Assembly (NCBI GenBank): GCA_021464415.1
Contig: CM038467.1
Span: 13,161,411 to 13,225,410 of the forward strand
Direction: 5' to 3'
Origin: Lonicera japonica
Lineage: Eukaryota; Streptophyta; Magnoliopsida; Dipsacales; Caprifoliaceae
DNA length: 64,000 nucleotides
Part shown: piece by piece, positions 10,658-21,668 of the stretch
Layout of the letters: every line of letters starts with the position of its first letter
Position numbering within the stretch: position 1 is the first letter of the stretch
Position numbers and translations under genes: made by a program
Notes under the pieces: generated by a model
Database searches by the model: none
The model's input: only the letters and a program-made list of their open reading frames with translations
What the model was told of the DNA's origin: nothing

Positions 10658-12297
10658 ACTCGAGAACTTGGACTACCTAATGTAGGCCTTCCTGGACCTA
10701 TTGTTGTTTTCGAAATAAGAGGAGCCCCCCTCAATCATGAAGATCTCATTTTCGTGCTATTTTTCTTTGGCTTTTGAGGGGACCTCCTTTTTCTTGTCCA
10801 TATACTGTCGGAGCTGTCCCATCTGGATGAGTTTTTTAATTTCTTCCTTCAGCTTTCAACAATCATCTGTCTCATGGCTATGGTCTTTGTGGTACCGGCA
10901 GTACTTCATCGTGTCCCTTCTTTTTTCTAGAGTTTTCATCTTTCGAGCTTCTAGGATCTGCCCTGGCTCTAACTGGGCGTAGACTTCACCCAAAAAAGCC
11001 GTTGAAGGGGTAAACTACTGGCGAGCTCGGCCGTCACTAGTTTTGGACTTATTTGATTCCTTCTTACCCTCTCTTGCTTGGCCGTGGGGTGGGCTTTGCC
11101 CCCTTTGGCACTTGGAGGAGGGCAGGAGTGCTGACAAGCATAATAGGTCTCATTCTTGTAGGGTTTCTTTCACACCGATTTGTTTGTTGACATCATCCAG
11201 GAGCTTGGACATGGTCTTGGGAGCTAATCTTGCTAAAGTCATGAAGCAGTAAAGGGAGCTCACCTCTTCTATAAAGGCTGCCACTGCTACCCCTTTATTG
11301 AGGTTGGTAATTATGAGGCTCTCTTGATTGAACCGACAGGCATACTATTTTAAACTCTATGTTGACCTTTGCTTTATAGTGAAAAGATGAGTGGAAGACT
11401 TGGACTGCTATCGGGTTCCCAGGAAATGCAAAATAAACTTGGTACCAAGCTCTTATGAGCTCTGAATTGATCATGGGAGTAGGCCGTTGCACCACATTCG
11501 GGCTACCCCCTTAATGGTAGTGACAAGAACTCTGCAGATAATGCCATATGGGATGCTTTGGAGCCCCATTATGTTTTCGTACTGTTGCCAATGGTCCACA
11601 GGGTTAGTGGTCTTATCATAAGACTCTAGTGTAGGAGTTTAAACTTTTAAGGGACTCGACAGCTCAGGATATGCTCAGCAAATAGGGATTTTGAGTCCCT
11701 TACCAAAGCTATGACTGAGTGCCTCTCAAGCTGGCCAATTGACTTCATCATCTCGGCTACTTAATCTCGTATCTCTCTCATCAACCTTTTCTCAGCCTAT
11801 CTCGCTGGTCTTTGGTGCTATATCTTTTCGAACATTGACTCTCGAGTTCTGGTATTTAAGTCTCGCTGACATGCTCAGGCTGGAGGGAGGGGAGGTCGGG
11901 CTCCTTTGTTTTGGCTTGGCTATCTGAAAGCTCCTTCTGAACGCCTTTCGTGGACCATATGCACCTGCGGGTTCCTTAATGGTGGGGGAGGAAATGCGGC
12001 TGCAAATTCCTCATTAGAGGATTCCCTCATAGAGCTGGACTGACCAAATTCGAACTCATCAGTTCTACTACGGCTCCCTCTAGATTCTCTACCCTGGTCT
12101 TTAAGCCTTTACCTGACTGGGACTCGTGGTAGGACTAGGGGAGCTATTGCGGTTGTGGAGGCTGTGACTAATCTATCCCACGAGCTGACTGGGGGTGTCT
12201 CCCTTTGGGCTATGAGCCTATCGATCTGGATTTGGAGAGCAGCTTATTGCTCATATAGTGTCAACATGGCATCTGGTTGGGTATTTCTAGAAGACAT
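10658..12297 (-). pseudogene. Gag of the Tat element
   Basis: The frame opens with ATG at 12297, 46 bases inside the primer-binding site, and starts MSSRNTQPDAMLTLYEQ. Further left, broken frames encode the retrotransposon gag core (NPVDHWQQYENIMGLQ, ARMWCNGLLP, NLNKGVAVAAFIEEV). Near 10870 lies YKDHSHETDDC, where gypsy elements have a knuckle-like C-terminus. There are more than ten stops, so it has been non-coding for some time. Confidence 0.65.
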
Positions 12298-12342
12298 ATT
12301 GATTTTCGTTGGAAAATGAGTGTATACAACTTGAGAACATGT

Positions 12343-12362
12343 TCCTACAGATGGCGCAAAAC
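12343..12362 (-). promoter_or_regulatory. Primer-binding site of the Tat element
   Basis: Directly inside the LTR end. On the minus strand it reads GTTTTGCGCCATCTGTAGGA, resembling the TGGCGCC-type primer sites of plant gypsy elements. Which tRNA it pairs with cannot be fixed from this diverged copy. Confidence 0.5.
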
Positions 12363-13230
12363 TGTTAGTGCTAAAAATTAGAAGGATATTTTAGACCACA
12401 CAGTCAAATGATTGAATCATGTGATTAATATGACAAATGCAACAAACCAACAAAAGTCAAAGATGTATAGAGGAAGTTGGCCTCATATAAAGATACGGGT
12501 TAGTCCTCCTCTATGGAATAGAGTTAGGAGCTCAGTTTGTCTTGTATTGATTACAAATAAACATGCATTACAAACTCACACAAGCCTCTCCAACTATTCT
12601 ATATTCACAATATTATAATAGGAGTGTGCTCAGGTTACACGAGTACTGACTTCTCTATTCTAGGAGCTCTACTTAGTACTCTAAGTTTCTATTCTCTTTC
12701 TTGTCTTCTTGCTATTGAATGTTAGATTCTCTTTTTGTTATGAGACTTGTCTTGTTGTTGTTGGGTTAAATTTAGTTAAAAGAATAAAATGCTTCTTGTA
12801 TATATATGACTGGGAGGAAGTGTGTGGCCAGAGCTCCCAGAGCAGGTATGGAGCCATACTTCGATTATCACCAACTCTAACCTTATTTTTTCATGAAATC
12901 TGGTGCATTAAATGCAGTTGATATGCATTTAATGAAGGTAATGGGAGTTTTATGCACTATGCAGAGCAAGTGGCAGTTGCCTATACTTCTACAAACCACT
13001 GTGCCAGAGTGGTTGGGCGATAGGGAGCTCCAGAACTCGCTGAAAGGGTTTCGGAGCCCGAGCTTCTCAATTTGTTGTACGTAATCAACTCTCAAGCGGG
13101 TACCCAATTCTTGAGGGGCTTCACCCTTCTTACAGTGAACCAACAGGGCTCATTCGAGCTCCTCGCGCTAAGGCAGGTCTAATAGCAGACGTGGACGGCC
13201 GCGTATCAGTTCGTGGTTGGCGGGAGAAAT
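12363..13230 (-). repeat. 5' LTR of the Tat element
   Basis: It starts TGTTAGTGCT at 12363, next to the primer site and gag start. A minus-strand TATA-like run lies near 12799-12808. The right end is placed near 13230, where moderately GC-rich sequence changes to AT-rich spacer. No target duplication could be matched because the other LTR is missing. Confidence 0.5.
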
Positions 13231-14130
13231 TGGATTAATAATTTGCAGCATCATATTATATAAACGTAAAGTAAGAAAATTATAAAATTAAATATATTGA
13301 GACAAATACGGGATGAAAACTCCCGTACCCAAACCAAATTAATTTTAAAGGGCGCTGTTATTTACGTCCCCTAAATGTGTCACAAATATTCCCTCCAAAA
13401 TTTAGCTAAAAACACATTTTAACACCCATTATTTATCACAAATACCGTCTTCTATTGCCTGATATTATGCAAGTACTTAGCAACACACTCTTCATTTAAG
13501 CTGAATTTATGTGAATGTACTCACCTTCATTAAGCGAGTTTTATTTGTAAAACACTCCTTAATATTAAACGAGTTTTTACCGACAAATTATTTTCATATA
13601 GACCAAATGCATATAATTGCACTTATCTCTCATTAGACGACTCTTAGAGAGTGTTAATGATAATATTTTTACTAGTAAAAAATATTTGTGATAAAAATAA
13701 TATTTTTGACAAATATAAAAAAGGGGTGGAGATATTGGTATCCCAATATTTCTTGGAAACACTCCCATTTTCTATTCGGTCCTTGGTAACCGAGTAATGT
13801 GTTTATTGCTTTGTTATAAAAGATTGAATATAAATTTAATAATGTCTTAATTAATTATCAAAAACCGACTATATAAATTTATACTTAGCTTTCAAAAAGT
13901 GAGTAACATATATTTTATTTAATTATAAATAAAAATAAAAGTATTGTTGTGTATTTTTCAAAGTGCTGATATATCCGCCCACGTAAATAACATAAATAAC
14001 GCTGTCCATTTTAAAAGTTCTGAACCCAAACTCGCCCCATGTAATTAAAGATCCGCATGTACCCGAACTTGGGGATATTTTTGCTATACATCCCGGGGAA
14101 AAAATAAGAGGGCTGGGGGAGATTTATCTG
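13231..14130. other. Upstream region of the host gene
   Basis: AT-rich spacer between the Tat LTR and the host gene. No coding pattern, clear repeat boundary or RNA gene is seen. It presumably includes the distal promoter. Confidence 0.4.
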
Positions 14131-14138
14131 TATAAAAA
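14131..14138 (+). promoter_or_regulatory. Putative TATA box of the host gene
   Basis: TATAAAAA, 107 bases upstream of the proposed ATG. Transcription would start near 14160 and give a leader of about 75 bases. The position is typical for a plant promoter, but only the sequence supports it. Confidence 0.45.
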
Positions 14139-14237
14139 AGTAATAGGGTTTGATTTGTGCTAAAAAAGAAAAAACGGAAGTAGGTTTTGATTTCGTAGTA
14201 CCAAGCCATTGGATTACGATCATCCAGCAAACCCACG

Positions 14238-17200
14238 ATGAGTAGACGCGCGAGGTTTGGAGGTTAGTTATATTAAATTGTTTTTCGTCTTTAACAGGTA
14301 TTTTCGTTTTGGGGTTTATTATGCTTCTGGCTATTATTCTCTCAAGTTTGTGTTATATATATCTTTTGATTCCAATTTTGCAGGAAGGTCTTCTTGTGGA
14401 GGAAGCGGAGCCCCTACTACTAGTCGTAAGATCCCTCTCTTAATGCTTTTTCTTTTTCTATTCTATTGCTGTTTGAAGTGAACTCTCGTTCAAGTAAGAT
14501 TGAAATTTTGTTTGTTTGTTTTTTTCTCAACTGATTTTGGTTTTGTAATTTTGTTTACTCTTAATAATACATAATTACTACCACTAAATATAATATATAT
14601 AAACTATACTTCGTTACTCTATACAATATATATATTCTTTTGGTTAATACACATCAACAACGGCCAATTTATAATCATCGATCGATTCTACTTGTAGGTT
14701 ACGATCGCCAGAGATACGCTGCAGCTGGAGCTCATTTCTCAATGCCTTCTTCTTCTTCTTCTTCTTCTTCTTCTTCAAGTATCAGCGAACTCGAAGAAGA
14801 GTTCGAGAACAAGTATGAGAAGGATTCTGATTGCAGATTTTATTACCGTCTTCTGCAGCAGGTATATTTGCTTCTAGTATAGAAGATGCTGATTATATCC
14901 TAGACTTGTAAAATTGTAATAAAATGCAATACGTACATACAAACATATATATATAATGTCATTGAGAAGCTTTTGGACCAGAGACCGGGCGATTCTATGT
15001 GTGTTCAGTAGAACTATTTTTTGGACAAACAATATGAACTTGGTGCCACGTAACTTATAGTTATGGCTGGGTGATTTTTGACTTTCGTAGTTTTGTCCCA
15101 GTTTATTTTGCCCTATTTGGATGCGAGTGCCAGATACCATTTACTTTCATCCTAAATACTTGGATTTAGTTGACCGTATACTTTCTTCCTAGATAAAGAT
15201 AATTTCTTCAAGTCAACTAGTTTCAGTTTTGAAATGAGAACTACTCTAAAAAGCTAGTTAACTTGCAAACTATTTGACTGATGGAACTGAGTTTTGGGGG
15301 ATTTGTCACCAAAATGTCCAAGTCATATCACCCTTCAAAGCTCGATATAATGTTTATTTTATTCAAAATTACGAACAATTTTCACATCTGATGGTTTAGA
15401 AAACCTCACCCCGACTATTATTTTTTTCCAAAACTCTTTATAAAGGGACATAGAATGTTTCCCCACTCCTCGCCTCCTCCAATCCAAAAGTTATAGTGTA
15501 ATAAGCTAGTTATTGGCTTATATGGGGGTTCAATGAACTTAATATAGAGCTTGGGCTAGCCCATTGGTTGATAACATCTAATGTTACAACTTACACATGG
15601 TATTAGAGCATATCTAGGCCTACTGTCATGTAAATGTTTGGTAATTGTGTGGACAACAAGCCGGAATTGTTGATGTGTGGCCTAACTGAGGAGGACGCTA
15701 GGGGTTTAATGATTATTATTACTATTATTTATTTATTAATTTTTTTTGGGGGATTTGGGGGTTGGGGAGGGGGGGGGGGGGAATTTGTAACAACCCACAT
15801 CGTACATCAGTACTGTAAAGGTGTGGTCCTTGGCTTATACGGGGTTCAGTGAACTTGAAGTACAACTTGGCCTATTTGTTTCAAGTGAGACTTCAAACAT
15901 GAGAAGTGCAATTTGTTTCCACTAGCTATACAATGATTTGTTGAAAACAGAAGTTGCTTTTGTAACAGGCGTGGGTGTGAAATTTCTTATATTTTTGTTC
16001 AATAATCACTTCTGTTGAATAGAACTGGGAATTATTTGGGTAGTTTCACCTCTTAATGACAGTTGTGCACTTGTCCTTGGAATTTTTGCCATAAATTTTA
16101 AATCATATAGAAGATTGTGGGTGTCGTGCCCGACATGTCATGACATGCCAACTTAGAGAACCTAAGAATATTGCAGGGCCAGGACACACAATATTCCAAG
16201 ATATATTGTGTTTCAGCCGTCTCTTATATATACTGGACTTTTAGCCAGGAAATTTTGTTCACAGAAGCCCGATCTGTGCACGGACTGTCTGCATGTAGAT
16301 TTTCTGTTCAATTATGTAAACCAGAAGTAAGGAGTACAAATGCGTATATAGAGTCAGCACCAAAACGAAAACTAAGACCAAAAAGACAAAAGGGAAGTAT
16401 TACATATTTGGTTTCATATGTTATCACGTAAAAAGGCAATCTCTCTCCCCAGGCATCGGGCTGTGTTGACTATCGTTATGAAACATACCCTACATGACAC
16501 GCAGGGTGTTGGTCTAGGGTTGAGGATTCAAGGCTTTGTCCTACCTGTTGTCGGGTTAGCAAGTTTCTGGCACTGGTACTTAACCTTTGCTGAAGTGGCT
16601 TTATTAGGAGACTTGGTTTTATTTTGTGTATCTTTTCCCCTGTATATGCTCTTTGTTCATTTTCTGTTCTTACAATAATATTTCTCTGTATCCTATAAAC
16701 AAAATCATAGTTGCAATTGGCCTGAATTTGTTCTTTTATCACGAAAAGCCAAATTACAAACATGTTTCATAGTTGTGATGAGTACTGATTTATTTTCTTA
16801 TGGGTCTTCGCAGTACATGGGGGATGCAGAAGCCGTGGATGGTCAATGTCTTGGTTGTGATTACGTTAAAGAAAAGATGAAAGACTGTCCTGGTGTGGAA
16901 AAACGTAAGTAATTACTTACCTTATCAATTTTCTGAATGAACAGAAAATCAACTTATTCTTATGCTAATAATATAATATATTTAACGAATGATCAACCCT
17001 GACCAGATATCGTTTCTTTAATTTCTTATGCAACCTTTAGTTGTTAGGAGCCTTAGAGTTCTCACTCTGGCAGTAGCTGCACTAGCAAATTTCACTTGCC
17101 ACCTCTGCTTGGCAAGGCTAACCTAGCTAATCTTTTGATGTGGGACGAAACAATGATTATAGGAAATGATCTTATAGAATCTGTGATTCCCAAGCTGGTA

Positions 17201-19320
17201 ACGGAAGCTGATAATAACATGCTCACCTCGGTTTCTTCATTTGCTGAAATTTAAGAAGTTGTTTTCAGAATGTGCCCCAATTCTGCCCGTGCATGCTTTT
17301 AGATATTTTATTATATTGTTGTTTCTACCTATATATAAAGAGGTTTAGTCTTGCATTTTATTCAATCATGAATATACTTTCTTAGACTCCGTTTGATAGC
17401 AAGATGGAAAATGATAAGAACAACAATAGATTTGTGTAAGAAGTTGCGAATAGGTAAGGGATATAGTGAAATGTTCTCTTGTTTTTTGGCTTTTTCCATG
17501 GAATTTTTTTTTCAGTGGTGAGGAAGAAAATTTCCCAGAAAAAATAAAGAAGGATGGATGACATTTACTCATAAAAAATGGAGAGCATCTCACCATGTCA
17601 CTCGACCTATTTTCCAAGTTCTCACACAAATCAGTTATTTATTTCTATCATTTTCCATCTTGCTATCGCCGATAAAATCCGATTTTTAGAACATTGGTCC
17701 ACAGGTCATCCCCTGGGTGTACCCCGTCCAAGCGGGATTTTTGCTTCTATAAAAAAAATTTGTCAAAATTTAAACATTAACCTGTAATGAGATATATCCT
17801 ATTTGTCATCAATTTCTTGTCTATGAATCAGCACAACATATTAATACAAGGATTGTGGCTCCTCTTCTGCCCCTGCTACACTTGCTTCTCTCACATAACA
17901 GTAAAAATTAACTTATTAGTGAAAGAGGAGAAAAATAATCAGTGGAAAGTAGTGTCTGTTTAGGAACTATAGAAAGTAAAGAGGCAGCACAAATTGAATC
18001 GAGTTCTGCTAACTAAAGTCAAAGTGAGAGCGCCTTCTAAAATCTAAAATCACCGTGCGTCTAATTTTTGATACCATTGAGGTAGATTCTTAGAGATATT
18101 GGACTCCAACCTACTAGTCCTACATCACTTTGTTACCGAAAAAGTGGGTTCCACCTTTTTTAGTTATTTGGAGAGGTGTTGCTAGTTTTGATTGTTCAAG
18201 GGTTATAATTTAGTAAATGGCTTAGATACTGGTGGATACGAACTCTGTATTTAGTAAATGGTTCCACTTTGTAGGTTTTGTTTTTGGGAGGTGGAGGTTG
18301 GTTGTGTGGATTATTTAGGAGAGACATGGCTACACAAGCGCATTATATGTAGAAGCCAACTGACATCCTTGCCCAGCAGCTAGGGCAAGGAATAGGAGTC
18401 CAGTTTTTGCTCTTGATGTTCCAATCCCCTGAGGTGATTAGATTATCTCATTATGTAATCTCTCTCTCTCTCTCTGTATGTGTGTGATTGATAAGTTTTA
18501 TGTGTTGTCGGGCTTTGGACCCTCTGTTGGATGAAGAAAGAAGAAGAAAGCCCGTCATAGACAAAATTAAATGGCATCAGAAGCATGGATTTGGGTTGGA
18601 CAATATAGAGATGCATATTCCTGTCTTTCTCCAAGAATGTAGGATACAAGTATGTTAATGATACATTAAATATTATATAACTGCGTTATATGTGCATAAT
18701 AATAACCTTAAAAGGTTCTTATTTTTTATAATCAAATTGAAACATCTGGATCAAAAGCCTCAATCTAAAATAGCAAGCAACTTAGTCTTACCAACATTAA
18801 GTGACTTGGTATCTGCATTTTTTCCCTATATATTGACGTTCCTTGCAGTTAGGTTCAAGAGAGAAAGTTTTCCTTCTCAGGAGGAACTAAGCAAGCTTAC
18901 CCACCAGGAATTGCAGTGCAGGAAATTTACCGAGATGTCAAAGAGGGTAAGTTCACTCTTTAGTTATGCTATAAAGAATGCTGGTGGAATGATATATACT
19001 TATCCTACCAAATATGAATCCAATTTTATTTTTATTAATTTTATTCCTTGCAAGGTGATGTATAAGAAGCGTCATAATTATAGAAGATGAGAACATAAGA
19101 AATAACTAGAAAATATGTATTTTGCTTCCAGCCAGCAGAGTTGATTTTTTTTTATTAATTGTCGTTTTCATTTGGTATGCAGGGAGCTATATATGCGGAA
19201 AGAGGGGGTTATGAATATAATGCCGACTTCTATACGAAGATAATGGCTGACTTAAATTGTGATGAGCTGAAGAAGAAGAAGGAGGGAAAGGAGGGAGGAC
19301 GACGGTGGTGGTGGTGGTAG
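14238..19320 (+). CDS. Six-exon host gene, 185-aa protein of unknown function
   Basis: Exons: 14238-14262, 14384-14425, 14698-14861, 16814-16904, 18849-18946, 19183-19320 (TAG). All five introns are GT-AG with good acceptors. Intron phases match across every junction, and the lengths sum to 558 bases, exactly 186 codons. I do not recognise the family. Seen in the protein: a basic N-terminus (MSRRARFGG); an 11-Ser tract at residues 40-50 coded by a TCT repeat; a Glu-rich helix-like stretch at 53-64; C-x2-C at 89-92 with Cys102 and Cys131; an RGGYEY segment near 147-152; a Lys-rich tail; and four terminal Trp from a TGG repeat. There is no signal peptide or membrane span. The Cys pairs could bind zinc, but this is a guess. 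Introns 3 and 4, each about 1.95 kb, contain transposons. It could also be a recently decayed or lineage-specific gene; transcript data would decide. Confidence 0.72.
14747..14776 (+). repeat. TCT trinucleotide repeat in exon 3
   Basis: About ten TCT/TTC units encode the polyserine tract at residues 40-50 of the host protein. Length changes would add or remove serines without shifting the frame. Confidence 0.8.
15485..15885 (+). mobile_element. TRIM-like short LTR element in intron 3
   Basis: Two diverged copies of a segment containing GGCTTATA-GGGGTTCA-TGAACTT lie at about 15514-15560 and 15832-15875. Between them, at 15598-15609, is TGGTATTAGAGC, one change from the initiator Met-tRNA primer site. 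The right-hand repeat begins with TGTAACAACCCACATCG, a start common in plant TRIM LTRs. The internal part is only about 180 bases and has no coding capacity. The exact ends are uncertain. Confidence 0.45.
15748..15781 (+). other. G-quadruplex-type motif in intron 3
   Basis: Four G runs separated by 4, 2 and 1 bases: 15748-15752, 15757-15761, 15764-15767 and a 13-G run at 15769-15781. This meets the usual rule for an intramolecular quadruplex on the sense strand, hence also in the pre-mRNA. It lies inside the TRIM-like element. Confidence 0.7.
17385..17670. mobile_element. MITE in intron 4 (GACTCCGTTTGATA family)
   Basis: The left end GACTCCGTTTGATAGCAAGA follows TTA at 17382-17384. The inverted partner, TATCATTTTCCATCTTGCTATC, ends near 17668 and its outermost bases are mutated. 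The same family occurs at 40600-40882 and 62158-62445. The 3-bp TTA target duplication, clear in the second copy, points to PIF/Harbinger (Tourist-like). No transposase is encoded. Confidence 0.65.
18288..18393. repeat. Segment of intron 4 also present at 59760-59865
   Basis: About 106 bases, from GGGAGGTGGAGGTTGG to CTAGGGCAAGGA, recur with few changes at 59760-59865. There they sit directly next to the counterpart of 20481. The second copy therefore lacks everything corresponding to 18394-20480, including exons 5 and 6. Confidence 0.7.
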
Positions 19321-20480
19321 TAGTGGTGTGTGTTGGGAAGGGGATTGAATCTTTGGTTTGTTTGGATTGTTATGTTATTTGATCCGAAAAATAACAATAC
19401 AATTGCAAATATAAATGCATTTATATCACTCAAAATGCATTTGAGACAATTTCTCGAACATGTTGGGTTTAATAACACTTCTGATTGAATATATGTTTGG
19501 GCAACATTTTTTTTTTCTATTTTTTATAATCTGATCCCGCTATTAACTATTTTTTTAAATTTAAATGATGTTAATTATATGTATTAACATAAATATATTC
19601 AAAATATACCATATTCATACGTATATATCAAGTGGGGTTAGAGGACCCCACAAACATGCAAGTAGCCTTGCCTTTGAGCCAATGATTTTAATATGTCTTT
19701 CTATATGAGTTAGAAATATATAAAATGGGTATCATATATTTATATGTATTTTTTCGGTCATGATGTATTACGAGATTTGAGCCAACCTATATAAAATTAA
19801 TAAGGATAGTTTGCAAACACCAAATAATACTTAATAAACATCCATAAACTAACTTACAGCCTGAAAAGTTTAAAACATTCCAAACGAATTTCAAAACATT
19901 TGTACGTGGAGAAGCATTTTGAACTAAAGTTGAAAACACGACCATGCTTGCACTTCTCAGAAAGTGTTGTAATATAATAAAAAGCTACAGTAGATAGAAG
20001 AATCACAAGCGGGCAGGGCCTAATTCGGACTTAAGTGCTGCCCAATTCGGACTAAGCACTTAAGGTTCAAGTTCGGCCCGAATTTTAAATCAGGCTTAAC
20101 ATTTTGTTCACACTCAATCGGGCTCAAATTCAATTAAAATTCAATCCTCCATTTAATGGGTCGAATAGGCGTACTGTGAACTTACTTGGCTCAATTGATA
20201 AGCCAAAAAATTAATATGATAGTATAGTAATAATTTAAATCATAATTATGAGCATAGATATGATAGTTTTTCTTTTTCAAAATTTTCCTAATTCTGATTT
20301 CTCTCCCCATTAATTGGACTCGTATTAATAATTGTATTTAAGTCCTAATTAGAGACACATGTAATTCATTAAATGTTGTAATAGTATTGCTATAACATGA
20401 TGATGTAAAGTTTTTCCAAAATTTCAGGCTACAAGTGTACGTTTGGACTAGCGTTGTGATGAGATTTTGGGTGCTGAATA
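19321..20480. other. 3' flank of the host gene, non-coding
   Basis: The TGG-rich microsatellite continues past the stop codon, followed by AT-rich sequence with several AATAAA-like stretches, none decisive. A segment of about 70 bases at 19838-19905 recurs at 29437-29505 (CATCCATAAAC, CTTACAGCCTGAAAAG). No further gene is seen. Confidence 0.45.
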
Positions 20481-20756
20481 TGAAACCTAGATACAATAGA
20501 TTTTTGTTTTTTTTTTTACCATAATTTTCTCTTCTTGTAGGAATGAAATATGAGAACAAATTGCTTAGTTAGGATTTGAACAACATTATTATTCATTTGA
20601 ATGTCATCTCATCCGTTTTAAGGTTCAGAAATGTGCCATCGTTTTGGTGTGCAATGGAAGCAACATAGATGTACAATTGTATAAAAAAAATAAAATTATT
20701 GAAGATTGTCCTCGAATTCCATTTGAATGGAACGGACATAATGAAAGGGTTCAAAC
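20481..20756. repeat. Segmental duplication copy 1, left of Copia-1
   Basis: Matches 59870-60135 closely, from CCTAGATACAATAG up to the target-site bases CAAAC at 20752-20756. It is the left flank of the Copia-1 insertion. Confidence 0.85.
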
Positions 20757-21272
20757 TGTTGGATTAATTTTTATATTAATCTTACTTTGGTCCACACATG
20801 TATATTATTAATGTGTGTCATCATTTACAAGCCTAAAATTAAGTGATCTAATTTAATGTTTTAAGTAGGCTTGAGGTTATTTGTCATGGAAATAATGTGT
20901 AGATGCCATTATGTGAATTCTATTTCTATGAGGGGCGGAAATAGAATTATCGGAAAGTTCAAGGTGAACTTATGTAATTACGGCATTGGTCCCCAACCCA
21001 TCCATCCTTATATAAGTTGTCTTCTATCAATGGAGACATAAAATAAGAGAGCTATTCTCTACATCCTCTTAAGGAGAATACTAAGGGATATAGAAGGGGA
21101 AAGGGTTGGAAGATCAATTGCCATACGGAAATTGACGCTAAAGTCCGCTGCATCGATCAATCAATTCCAATGGAGACAGGTACACACACTTCTCTTTTGT
21201 AATCTCTTGGCACTAGATATGATGCACGATCCTAGAATTGATGTTGTCTAGGACACTCAATTATTCCTAACA
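20757..21272 (+). repeat. Copia-1 5' LTR
   Basis: 516 bp, TGTTGG to CTAACA. A TATA box (TATATAAG) lies at 21009-21016, so U3 is about 280 bases and transcription should begin near 21040. No palindrome array of the kind seen in the other LTR families is present. Confidence 0.95.
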
Positions 21273-21274
21273 AG

Positions 21275-21286
21275 TGGTATCAGAGC
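21275..21286 (+). promoter_or_regulatory. Copia-1 primer-binding site
   Basis: TGGTATCAGAGC, two bases after the LTR, complementary to the 3' end of initiator Met-tRNA as in most plant copia elements. Confidence 0.95.
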
Positions 21287-21624
21287 CGGTTTTAGTGTCG
21301 TATCTATTGTTAGAGATTTTATATGTACAGAATTCATGATTATAATTTTCTATAAATCGTTGAAAATAATATTTTTCATGTATTGGAGAACACAATAAAA
21401 TTCTAAGAATTTTATTTTGGTGGTATTGTCTTCGTCTTTATGGATATATATGTGTGTGTGTGTATATATAATTTCGGATATGTGTGTGTATATAAATAAG
21501 GAATCCCACATACATGGCCGATTGAATTTATGGCAATTGGTTTCACCCTTAAGTAATTAAATTTTTTTTATTTTTTTTTGGATTATGACAACTCTTGGAA
21601 TATTATAAGATTGCATAATTTTTG

Positions 21625-21668
<44 letters not shown>

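Larger units (their letters stand above)
3095..13230 (-). mobile_element. Decayed Ty3/gypsy element, Tat lineage
   Basis: From right to left on the minus strand: LTR (12363 to about 13230), primer-binding site, gag, protease, RT, RNase H, a second archaeal-type RNase H, and integrase. An ORF on the opposite strand follows at 3301-4801. A second RNase H after the RT-linked one, plus an additional ORF beyond integrase that may be antisense, are known marks of the Tat clade (Retand, Ogre and relatives). Every coding part has stops and shifts. No 3' LTR matching the sequence from 12363 is seen at the left, where the element ends against the gag-only element's LTR. The outer LTR boundary near 13230 is estimated from a change in base composition. 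Confidence 0.8.

Noticed and set aside
16418..16678. 86-codon frame in intron 3 with a hydrophobic, membrane-like composition
   Set aside because: It lies within a spliced intron, has no recognisable family and no ATG-proximal signals; low-complexity T-rich sequence explains the hydrophobic residues.
21625..21667. TA microsatellite as a promoter or origin signal
   Set aside because: A simple repeat in an AT-rich leader; the Copia-1 TATA box is inside the LTR.
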